From Komagataeibacter saccharivorans (lineage in GTDB: Bacteria; Pseudomonadota; Alphaproteobacteria; Acetobacterales; Acetobacteraceae): 64,000 nucleotides of DNA. Each line of letters starts with the position of its first letter. Position 1 is the first letter of the stretch. Positions 57,015 to 64,000 of the stretch are shown piece after piece. The position numbers and the translations under genes were made by a program. The notes under the pieces were generated by a model. It ran no database searches. It worked only from the letters and a program-made list of their open reading frames with translations, and was not told where the DNA came from. Location of the stretch: the NCBI RefSeq assembly GCF_003207825.1, contig NZ_NKTY01000001.1:1-64000 (forward strand), written 5' to 3'.

Positions 57015-59819
57015 ATGACCGAAGCCGCTGCCCGGAATGTGTCCGATCTGCTCGCGCAGGCCGATCGACTGATCGCCAGCCATGACGAAACCGCATCGGG
57101 CAGCCCGGTCATGGCGCTTGCGCGCCAGATCAGCCGGCAGATGGCCAGTGGCGACCTGCTGGTAGGACAGGTGGAAGAAATCGTGCGCCTGCTGCGTGAC
57201 CGCGCCTTTGCCGGGCGCGCGCACCATATCGCCACCTATCTGGACAGCCCGGACGACCAGACGGTCAACACCCGCATGCACACGGTCGCGCAGCACATCG
57301 TGCAGCCCGACCCCGATGACAGCCCGGTGCCCATCGCCCGCTTCCGCGCCGCGATCGAACGCAGCCGCTTCGCCGCCGTCTTTACCGCCCACCCTACCTT
57401 CGCGCTGGCCAATCCGGTCTATGAGGCACTGGCCGAACTCGCCTCCGCCAATCCTGACGCGCCGCCCGCGCATGTCCCGGCCTTCCTGACCCATCGCCGC
57501 GCCGGACCACCCACGCTGGATGAGGAATTCAGCCTTGCCACGCAGGCCATCCTGCGTGGACGCAACGCACTGGACCGGCTGAACACGATCCTGCTGTCCG
57601 AAGCGCGCAGCCATTGGCCGCAACTTTGGTTTACCCTGGCCCCGCGTCCCATCATCATGACAAGCTGGGTTGGTTACGACACTGATGGCCGGACCGATAT
57701 CGGCTGGTGGGACACGCTGCGCCTGCGCCTGCGCATGAAGCAGCTTCAGCTTTCGCGCCTGCATGACCAGATCGAACCCGTTACATCCTGCGCCAATGAC
57801 CTGCAGCAGCGCGTGCGCACGGCACTCGACGCCGTTGCCGACCAGATCGCCGCCTGCCCCACCGATGCGGATCCAGAAGCCGTATCGCGCTTTGCCGATG
57901 TGCTGATCAACCGCAGCGCGGAAGCGCTGACCAGCAGCAACGACCTGAGCGCCGCCTTTGGTGAAGCCATCGACGCCGCAACACCTGAAGACAAGATGAC
58001 CCTTGCCGTCGCGCGCGCGGGCTTCATGGCGCATGGGCTGGCCGCAGCGCACACCCATACCCGCCTGAACGCGACACAACTGCACAATATCGCCCGCCAG
58101 CGGCTGAACATTACCGACAACCCCGATATTCCCGCCCAGCGGCGCGCCCTGATCAGCCGCATGAACGAAGCGCTGGATGGCGTCACCCCCATCGAGATCG
58201 ATTTCGGCTCCCTGCTCATGGAACAGGCCAGCGCCGGGCGGCTCATGATGACGGTGCGCCAGATCCTGCGCCATATCGACCGTACCAGCCCCATCCGTTT
58301 CCTGATCGCCGAAACCGAAACCGGCTACACGCTTCTGACCGCGCTGTGGCTTGCCCGCCTGTATGGCGTGGACGACATGATCGAGATTTCGCCCCTGTTT
58401 GAAACGCAGGAGGCATTGGAAAATGGCGAACAGATCATTGAGGAAGCCCTGCGCTCCCCCCACTGGCGCGCCTACCTGCACCGCACGCGCAAGCTCAGCC
58501 TTCAGTTCGGCTTTTCCGATTCGGGGCGTTATGTCGGCCAGCTCGCGGCCACATATCTGATCGAACGGCTGCGCATCAAGGTGTGCGACCTGCTGCGCAA
58601 ATGGGATCTCGCCTTTGTAGAGGTGATCCTGTTCGACACGCATGGCGAAAGCATCGGTCGCGGCGCGCATCCCTACCGGCTGGCGGATCGTTTCGACTAT
58701 CTTTCCCCGCCGCACGCCCGCGCCCGCTATATCCGCGCAGGCATCCAGATGCGCGAGGAAACAGCCTTTCAGGGGGGTGACGGCTACCTGCTGTTCGGCA
58801 CGCAGGCGCTTGCGGATGCGACGGTCAGCATCATTGCCGAACACGCCTTTGCCACCACGTCGCTCGACCGCGACCCGGTTTATGACGAACCTGACTTCTC
58901 GGCCGATTTCTTCTCCACCATCGCCAATGGCATGACCGCACTGGTGGAAGACCCCGGCTATGCCGCGCTGCTGGGGGCGTTCGGGCCATCGCTGATCGAC
59001 AAGACCGGTTCGCGTCCTTCCGCGCGGCAGAGCGATGCCGCCTCCACCATCACCCGCATCAAGCATCCCAGCCAGTTGCGGGCCATCCCCAATAACGCCA
59101 TCCTGCAACAGCTTGCGTGGTGCGCGAACACGCTGCAGGGGCTGGGTACGGCGGCGGCCCGTCATCCTGAAACATTTGAAAAATACCTGGCCGAAAGCCC
59201 GCGCTTCCGCCGCGCCATGGATTTTGCCGCCCATGCGCTGGCCCATTCCGACCATGGCGTGCTGCGCGGTGTCATCCGCCTGCTGGACCCCGATCTGTGG
59301 CTGGAACGCGCCACCGCGCAGAAAGACCCGGCACGTCAGGAATCATGCCTGTCGCTTATGCACGGTCTGGAAAACCTTGATTTCTGGGCCAGCACACAGG
59401 CCATGTTCCGCCGCATCCAGTCCGACCATCTGGCGCTGCGCCGTGCATGGCCCGAAGCACCGCGCATGCAGCCCGATGAACTGCTGCTGCATGCCATCCG
59501 TATCGCCATCATCGAACAGATCTGGCTGCTTTCAACACGGATACCCTATTTCTCGCCCCGGCATGCCTTTACCCGTGATGTGCTGACCATGAAGGTACTT
59601 TGCCTTGAAGTGCCGAACGTGCTGACCGAACTGGAACAGATATTCCCCTACCGGTCCGATGGCAGTTTTGACCTCGATTTCCACGAACCGCACGGCCCCC
59701 GGCAGGAAGGTACCTATAGTCGTGAATACACCGAGGTTTTTGAACCCATGCAGCGACTGTTCCAGATGACACGGGAAATCAGCGCCGGCGTCATGCACCA
59801 TGTCGGCGCCTTTGGCTGA
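57015..59819 (+). CDS. ppc: Phosphoenolpyruvate carboxylase, divergent type
   Basis: 934 residues, slightly longer than typical (about 880-920). The catalytic His is kept (His126 in FTAHPTFA) and the substrate-loop block SWVGYDTDGRTDIGWWDT (217-234) is recognisable. The usual GYSDSxKDxG reads GFSDSGRYVG (499-508). The usual FHGRGGxxGRGG reads FDTHGESIGRGAH (540-552), so the first HGRGG element is changed and only the second GRG remains. The C-terminus ends EISAGVMHHVGAFG instead of the common AAGxRNTG. It would make oxaloacetate from PEP and bicarbonate; the altered motifs leave activity uncertain. It is divergent from the DUF445 gene and overlaps the next gene. Confidence 0.78.
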   Translation: MTEAAARNVSDLLAQADRLIASHDETASGSPVMALARQISRQMASGDLLVGQVEEIVRLLRDRAFAGRAHHIATYLDSPDDQTVNTRMHTVAQHIVQPDPDDSPVPIARFRAAIERSRFAAVFTAHPTFALANPVYEALAELASANPDAPPAHVPAFLTHRRAGPPTLDEEFSLATQAILRGRNALDRLNTILLSEARSHWPQLWFTLAPRPIIMTSWVGYDTDGRTDIGWWDTLRLRLRMKQLQLSRLHDQIEPVTSCANDLQQRVRTALDAVADQIAACPTDADPEAVSRFADVLINRSAEALTSSNDLSAAFGEAIDAATPEDKMTLAVARAGFMAHGLAAAHTHTRLNATQLHNIARQRLNITDNPDIPAQRRALISRMNEALDGVTPIEIDFGSLLMEQASAGRLMMTVRQILRHIDRTSPIRFLIAETETGYTLLTALWLARLYGVDDMIEISPLFETQEALENGEQIIEEALRSPHWRAYLHRTRKLSLQFGFSDSGRYVGQLAATYLIERLRIKVCDLLRKWDLAFVEVILFDTHGESIGRGAHPYRLADRFDYLSPPHARARYIRAGIQMREETAFQGGDGYLLFGTQALADATVSIIAEHAFATTSLDRDPVYDEPDFSADFFSTIANGMTALVEDPGYAALLGAFGPSLIDKTGSRPSARQSDAASTITRIKHPSQLRAIPNNAILQQLAWCANTLQGLGTAAARHPETFEKYLAESPRFRRAMDFAAHALAHSDHGVLRGVIRLLDPDLWLERATAQKDPARQESCLSLMHGLENLDFWASTQAMFRRIQSDHLALRRAWPEAPRMQPDELLLHAIRIAIIEQIWLLSTRIPYFSPRHAFTRDVLTMKVLCLEVPNVLTELEQIFPYRSDGSFDLDFHEPHGPRQEGTYSREYTEVFEPMQRLFQMTREISAGVMHHVGAFG

Positions 59820-60681
59820 GGACCGCGTCGCGTCACGCAACGGGTGGCGGATCAGTGAACCGCCGCCCCCTTATGGCGTGGCGCTGCCGCAATCAGCCAC
59901 CATAAGGCGGGTTGTCGCGCATAATCCCGGCCCGATGACGGGAAATGGCACCAATAGCTGGCTGGTGGATCATGACGCAGGCTGCGCGATCATCGATCCC
60001 GGCAGCAATGCCCCCGCCCATCTGGATGCTCTGGTCAGGGCTGCAGGCGACCGCCGCGTAACCCACATTATCCTGACCCACACCCATCACGACCACCTTG
60101 ATGGCGCCCGCCCGCTAGGCGCGCGGCTGGGCGTGCCCGTATGTGGTTTTCATCTGAGCGCCGAACCGGAATTCACACCCGACATCGGCCTGCATGATGG
60201 CGACCGGATCGCCGGCCTGCGCGTGCTGCACACACCGGGGCACGCCACCGACCATATCTGTCTGGAAACGGCGGACGGGATCATCTTCACCGGCGATCAC
60301 GTCATGGGGTGGTCCACCACCATGGTGCCCCCCGCCCCCTATGGCTCGGTCCGGCAGTTTCTGGACAGCATGGACTATCTGCTGCGGCGCGAGAGCCACC
60401 TGCTTCTGCCTGCCCATGGCCCTGCCATACCGCATGTAAAAACATGCATTGAAGGGCTGGTTGCCCACAGGACCGCGCGCGAGGAAAGCATTCTGGCCCT
60501 TCTGCCGGACAGTCCGCGCACACTCGATGAGATCGTGGACAGCATGTACCATAACCTGCGGCCCGGCCTGCGCCGTGCGGCCCGGCTTAACCTGCATGCC
60601 CATCTGGAAAAGCTACTGGAAGACGGGAAGATCACATTACTGGAAAACCAGTGGGCTAGAATTACACCCCGATCAGAATGA
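59800..60681 (+). CDS. Metallo-beta-lactamase-fold hydrolase
   Basis: 293 residues. The metal motif HTHHDH (His94, His96, Asp98, His99) is followed by HTPGHATDHICLETADGIIFTGDHVMG and LLPAHGP, the rest of the two-metal site, and a C-terminal winged-helix-like segment (LDEIVDSMYHNLRPGLRRAA). This layout matches LACTB2/glyoxalase II-like members that act on nucleic acids or thioesters. The ATG lies inside the last 20 bases of ppc, in another frame, so translation is probably coupled. The substrate is unknown. Confidence 0.85.
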   Translation: MSAPLAEDRVASRNGWRISEPPPPYGVALPQSATIRRVVAHNPGPMTGNGTNSWLVDHDAGCAIIDPGSNAPAHLDALVRAAGDRRVTHIILTHTHHDHLDGARPLGARLGVPVCGFHLSAEPEFTPDIGLHDGDRIAGLRVLHTPGHATDHICLETADGIIFTGDHVMGWSTTMVPPAPYGSVRQFLDSMDYLLRRESHLLLPAHGPAIPHVKTCIEGLVAHRTAREESILALLPDSPRTLDEIVDSMYHNLRPGLRRAARLNLHAHLEKLLEDGKITLLENQWARITPRSE

Positions 60682-60883
60682 GTCCGCCGTCAGGGGACGT
60701 TCCAGAAATTCTTTAATGACAGGATGCCATACCCGTCATCCCTGCCATCCGGTGGTAGGATGATGCAGGTACAAAGCTTCACAGAGAAAAGACCTACTTT
60801 CCGAGCGTGCCAGCGGCAGTGACGGGCCAATACATCAAGTATCGTTGATGCGTATTCATCCAGCACCCGCTGCCTGATGGCAC

Positions 60884-60916
60884 AAAAAAAACCGGCCCCC
60901 TTTCGGGAGCCGGTTT
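60884..60916 (-). terminator. Intrinsic terminator of fusA
   Basis: AAACCGGC / GCCGGTTT (60889-60896 and 60909-60916) with further GC pairing inside is followed on the minus strand by a run of eight T residues. It lies about 26 bases past the fusA stop. The remaining bases 60682-60883 between the convergent hydrolase and fusA hold no recognisable gene. Confidence 0.9.
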
Positions 60917-60942
60917 CCATTTGATGCTTCCTTTCGGAAAGA

Positions 60943-63030
60943 TCAGGCGGACTGCGCCATGATCTCTTCCGCAACGTTGCGGGGCACCGGATCGTAGTGG
61001 TGGAACTGCATCGTGAAGGATGCACGGCCCTTGGTCATCGAACGCAGGTGCGAGATGTAGCCGAACATTTCCTTCAGCGGCACCGCTGCACGGACCATGA
61101 CGGTCGAACCGGCAGTTTCCTGGCTCTGGATCATGCCACGGCGGCGGTTGAGGTCACCCACCACGTCACCAACGTGATCGTTCGGGGTGGTCACTTCCAC
61201 GTCCATGATCGGCTCGAGAATGACCGGACCGGCCTTCTTCATGCCTTCACGGAAGCAGGCCTTCGCCGCGATTTCGAACGCCAGCGCCGAGGAGTCGACA
61301 TCATGGTACTTGCCGTCCAGCAGCGTGAACTTGAAGTCCACGGTGGGGAAGCCAGCCAGCACGCCGGTCGTAGCCTGCGCCTGAATACCCTTGTCCACGG
61401 CCGGGATGTATTCCTTCGGGACGGTGCCGCCGACGACCTTGTTCTCGAAGGAGATGCCTTCGTTACGCTCGACCGGCGCGAACTCGATCTTCACTTCAGC
61501 GAACTGGCCCGAACCACCCGACTGCTTCTTGTGGGTGTAGGTCTCGACATGCGTCTGCGTGATCGTTTCACGATACGCAACCTGCGGCGCGCCGATGTTC
61601 GCATCCACGCCATATTCACGACGCAGACGGTCGATGATGATGTCGAGGTGCAGTTCACCCATGCCCGACAGGATGGTCTGGCCGGTTTCCTGATCGGTCT
61701 TCAGACGCAGGGAGGGGTCTTCACCCGACAGCTTCTGCAGCGCCAGCGTCATCTTCTCGACGCCGTCCTTCGTCTTCGGCTCGACCGAGATGTCGATGAC
61801 GGGGATCGGGAAGGTCATGCGTTCCAGAACCACCGGATCGGCGGGATCGGCCAGCGTGTCACCTGTCTGGCTGTCCTTCAGGCCGACGAATGCCGCGATG
61901 TCACCAGCATGGACTTCGGACAGTTCCTCGCGCTTGTCGGCGTGCATCTGATAGATGCGGCCGATACGCTCCTTGTGGCCCTTGGTCGTGTTCAGCACGG
62001 TGTCACCGGTCTTCAGCACGCCACGGTAGACGCGCACGAAGGTCAGCGTGCCATACTTGTCGTTGATGATCTTGAAGGCCAGGCCAGCGAACTTGCCGTT
62101 CGGATCGACCGGGATGATCGGCAGCTTGTTCTCATCCACTTCCTCGTCTTCCGGCGGGGCGATGCGGATGCCTTCCACGTCGTTCGGCGCGGGCAGGAAG
62201 TCGATCACGGCGTCGAGCAGCGGCTGGACACCCTTGTTCTTGAACGCCGTGCCACACAGGACGGGGCGGAAGTCACCGGCAATGGTGCCCTTCTTGATGC
62301 AGCGCTTCAGCGTCGCAACGTCCACATCACCCTTGTCGAAGTATTCTTCCATCGCCGCATCATCAACCGACAGGGCGGTGTCGAGCAGGTTCTGGCGGGC
62401 TTCGGCGGCCTTTTCCTTCAGATCGGCGGGAATTTCCTCGTAATGGAACTTCGCACCCAGCTCACCGCCTTCCCAGACGATGGCGCGCATTTCGATCAGG
62501 TCCACCACGCCAACGAAGTTTTCTTCGGCGCCGATGGGGAGCTGCAGCGGAATCGCGATGATGTCCAGCTTCTCCTTCAGCGTGTCGAACGCGTTGTAGA
62601 AGTTGGCGCCGGTGCGATCCAGCTTGTTGATGAAGATGATGCGGGGCACGTTGTAACGGTCAGCCAGACGCCAGTTGGTCTCGGACTGCGGCTGCACACC
62701 GGCCACGCCTTCAATGATGAAGATCGCGCCATCGAGCACGCGCAGCGAGCGGTTGACTTCGATGTTGAAGTCAATGTGGCCCGGGGTGTCGATGATGTTG
62801 ATGCGGCGGCCTTCCCACTCACACGTCACGGCGGCGGAGGTGATGGTGATGCCGCGCTCACGCTCCTGCGCCATGTAATCGGTGGTGGTGTTGCCTTCAT
62901 GCACTTCACCGATCTTATGCGATACGCCGGTGTAGTACAGGATGCGCTCGGTCGTGGTGGTCTTGCCGGCATCGATGTGCGCGGTAATACCGATATTGCG
63001 AATCAGGGAAAGGTCGGACTGGGCGGACAC
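60943..63030 (-). CDS. fusA: Translation elongation factor G
   Basis: 695 residues starting with a GTG at 63030 that has GGAGG seven bases upstream. G1 is [16 protein letters not shown]3 is DTPGHIDF, G4 is NKLD. Domains II-V are complete, ending with AEEIMAQSA. The position is unusual: no rpsL, rpsG or tuf is adjacent; rpmB lies upstream and the terminator downstream. It may therefore be an extra EF-G paralogue or a displaced main copy. Some residues in the G domain ([21 protein letters not shown]) differ from the more common [16 protein letters not shown]. Confidence 0.95.
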   Translation of the reverse strand: MSAQSDLSLIRNIGITAHIDAGKTTTTERILYYTGVSHKIGEVHEGNTTTDYMAQERERGITITSAAVTCEWEGRRINIIDTPGHIDFNIEVNRSLRVLDGAIFIIEGVAGVQPQSETNWRLADRYNVPRIIFINKLDRTGANFYNAFDTLKEKLDIIAIPLQLPIGAEENFVGVVDLIEMRAIVWEGGELGAKFHYEEIPADLKEKAAEARQNLLDTALSVDDAAMEEYFDKGDVDVATLKRCIKKGTIAGDFRPVLCGTAFKNKGVQPLLDAVIDFLPAPNDVEGIRIAPPEDEEVDENKLPIIPVDPNGKFAGLAFKIINDKYGTLTFVRVYRGVLKTGDTVLNTTKGHKERIGRIYQMHADKREELSEVHAGDIAAFVGLKDSQTGDTLADPADPVVLERMTFPIPVIDISVEPKTKDGVEKMTLALQKLSGEDPSLRLKTDQETGQTILSGMGELHLDIIIDRLRREYGVDANIGAPQVAYRETITQTHVETYTHKKQSGGSGQFAEVKIEFAPVERNEGISFENKVVGGTVPKEYIPAVDKGIQAQATTGVLAGFPTVDFKFTLLDGKYHDVDSSALAFEIAAKACFREGMKKAGPVILEPIMDVEVTTPNDHVGDVVGDLNRRRGMIQSQETAGSTVMVRAAVPLKEMFGYISHLRSMTKGRASFTMQFHHYDPVPRNVAEEIMAQSA

Positions 63031-63055
63031 GGGATTACCTCCACAAGACAACACG

Positions 63056-63085
63056 GGCGCGAACGGGAATTGTCCCTTTCGCGCC
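63056..63085 (-). promoter_or_regulatory. Leader hairpin in front of fusA
   Basis: GGCGCGAA (63056-63063) pairs with TTCGCGCC (63078-63085), extended inward by GGGA/TCCC around an ATTG loop. Its foot is 26 bases upstream of the GTG start, just before the ribosome binding site. It could be an attenuator after rpmB or a leader structure for fusA translation. Confidence 0.5.
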
Positions 63086-63239
63086 TGCCGGAACCGTTAG
63101 CTGCTTCCGCCCCCAGTCTTTTTCAACCTGGACGATGCAGACCGGCACAGCGGAACAATGCGCCAGACTTTAGTCAGGCTTACAGGGCACCGGGCCACCT
63201 GCCGCCCCAGTGGGGTGCGGCATGGCGGCCTGCAGTGCT

Positions 63240-63539
63240 TCAGGCCACAGCGGCCTTCTTTTCCTGAACGCGCAGGATGCGGCGCTTCACCGTCAGGGCT
63301 TCCGGCGGCAGCTTGCGGTTCGGGGTGGACAGCAGGAACGCGTCCAGACCGCCATTGTGCTCGACCGTGCGGATGCCGTTCGTGGTCATGCGCAGGGGAA
63401 CCGCCGTGCCCAGGATATCGGACAGCAGCGAGGTTTCCTGCAGGTTGGGCAGGAAGCGGCGGCGGGACTTGTTGTTGGCGTGGCTGACGTTGTTTCCGGT
63501 CAGCACACCCTTGCCTGTGATCTGGCAGCGGCGAGACAT
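63240..63539 (-). CDS. rpmB: 50S ribosomal protein L28
   Basis: 99 residues. The N-terminus [34 protein letters not shown] is the diagnostic L28 block. The ATG at 63539 is preceded by GAGGA; a longer frame upstream is not L28-like. It lies about 209 bases upstream of fusA on the same strand, with the leader hairpin between them. Confidence 0.96.
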   Translation of the reverse strand: MSRRCQITGKGVLTGNNVSHANNKSRRRFLPNLQETSLLSDILGTAVPLRMTTNGIRTVEHNGGLDAFLLSTPNRKLPPEALTVKRRILRVQEKKAAVA

Positions 63540-63659
63540 TTTTTCATCCTCGGATATAACTTGGGCCGAGGCATAAATGCCCGGCAAGGATCATCTTGAT
63601 TAGGCGCGGCTTATCGCCAAACCGTCGCCAACAGTCAAGGTGCATAAGCATGATTCGGC

Positions 63660-63712
63660 ATTTTTTGTCCCGGAAAGGGGGCGGGACGATCCGTTTCACC
63701 CCTTTCCGGGCC
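63660..63712. repeat. Inverted repeat between rpmB and the hypothetical gene
   Basis: CCCGGAAAGGGG near 63670 pairs with CCCCTTTCCGGG near 63700 around a loop of about 19 bases. It starts a few bases after the stop codon of the 88-residue gene on the minus strand. No T-tract follows in that direction, so it is only a possible terminator or RNA-stabilising structure. Confidence 0.4.
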
Positions 63713-63718
63713 GATCCG

Positions 63719-63985
63719 TCAGCCCGCCTTGCGGTCGTGATCGGGGTGCAGTTCGCCCGCCTGCACGCTGTGCAGCGCGTTTTCCAGCATGGCCTGCATC
63801 GTCTCGCGCCCCATGGTGCGCGACAGCAGGCCAAGCGAGCCGCCCAGCAGCGCGGAGGCGATGGCGACCGGCGGCAGGTTCTCGCCCAGCATGTATTCGA
63901 TGGCCTTGTCCACCACCGCGCCGCAATGGCTCAGTTCGGGGGGGATGGCGTCCCCTTCGGGGGGCTGGTTGTTCGTGTCCGTCAT
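63719..63985 (-). CDS. Small hypothetical protein (88 residues)
   Basis: The ATG at 63985 has AGGAG at correct distance, and the composition is protein-like, so this is probably a real gene. The sequence is soluble, with a helical middle (AVVDKAIEYMLGENLPPVAIASALLGGSLGLLSRTMGRETMQ) and no signal peptide. I recognise no domain. It lies upstream of rpmB on the same strand, about 180 bases away. The window ends 15 bases before its start, so its context is cut off. Confidence 0.6.
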   Translation of the reverse strand: MTDTNNQPPEGDAIPPELSHCGAVVDKAIEYMLGENLPPVAIASALLGGSLGLLSRTMGRETMQAMLENALHSVQAGELHPDHDRKAG

Positions 63986-64000
63986 GTCGCGGCTCCTTCT

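Noticed and set aside
60997-63267. 756-codon plus-strand open frame opposite fusA
   Set aside because: It is entirely antisense to an intact EF-G gene, with repetitive Arg/His/Val-rich composition and no recognisable family.

Overview
The window looks like the chromosome of an acetic acid bacterium (Alphaproteobacteria, Acetobacteraceae, probably a Komagataeibacter/Gluconacetobacter relative). The DNA is GC-rich, and it carries the alphaproteobacterial gene chain tRNA-Leu, tig, clpP, clpX, lon, hup, tRNA-Val, tRNA-Asp, nuo operon, birA, rnj, proS, lolC/E, lolD, dnaE. A hairpin-rich intergenic element at about 8326-8410 resembles repeats I remember from Komagataeibacter genomes. The genus assignment rests on inference and recall; no database search was possible.

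Left accessory part (1-8.6 kb): the 3' end of one IS5-family element, a YaiI/YqxD-family gene, a decayed second IS5-family copy, then a Wzx-type flippase and a Wzy/O-antigen-ligase-type polymerase. These are followed by a tiny His-rich lipoprotein, an LpxO-like hydroxylase, an 8-oxoguanine deaminase and tRNA-Ser(UGA) with an AT-rich tail. From 8.6 to 16.5 kb: an RhlE-type RNA helicase, a nitroreductase, the methionine pair metX-metW, and dnaE.

Core block (16.5-45 kb, nearly all minus strand): lolD, lolC/E, proS, RNase J, birA, complex I genes nuoA to nuoN, two tRNAs, HU, the proteostasis set lon/clpX/clpP/tig, tRNA-Leu, and the NAD(P)HX repair enzyme. The complex I operon has A,B,C,D,E,F,G,H,I,J,K,L,N, but no nuoM: nuoL stops only a few bases before nuoN starts. 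The coaX gene often found between birA and rnj in alphaproteobacteria is also absent.

Right part (45-64 kb): a CopD-like membrane protein, a second DEAD-box helicase, an RlmD-type rRNA methyltransferase, and a complete SUF iron-sulfur operon (Rrf2 regulator, sufB, C, D, S, U, sufT, sufA) with a perfect 16-bp palindrome upstream of the regulator. Then come a DUF445 membrane protein, a divergent PEP carboxylase overlapping a metallo-beta-lactamase-fold hydrolase, an EF-G gene outside a str operon, rpmB and a small conserved-looking hypothetical.

Functionally the SUF system could supply the many Fe-S clusters of complex I encoded in the same window; the ATP-dependent proteases, trigger factor, EF-G and L28 are housekeeping. 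I found no CRISPR array, prophage or recognisable defence cluster, and no wholly new system. The most unusual signals are the missing nuoM, the altered active-site motifs of the PEP carboxylase, the suf palindrome, and the IS-associated 3' end of the flippase gene.
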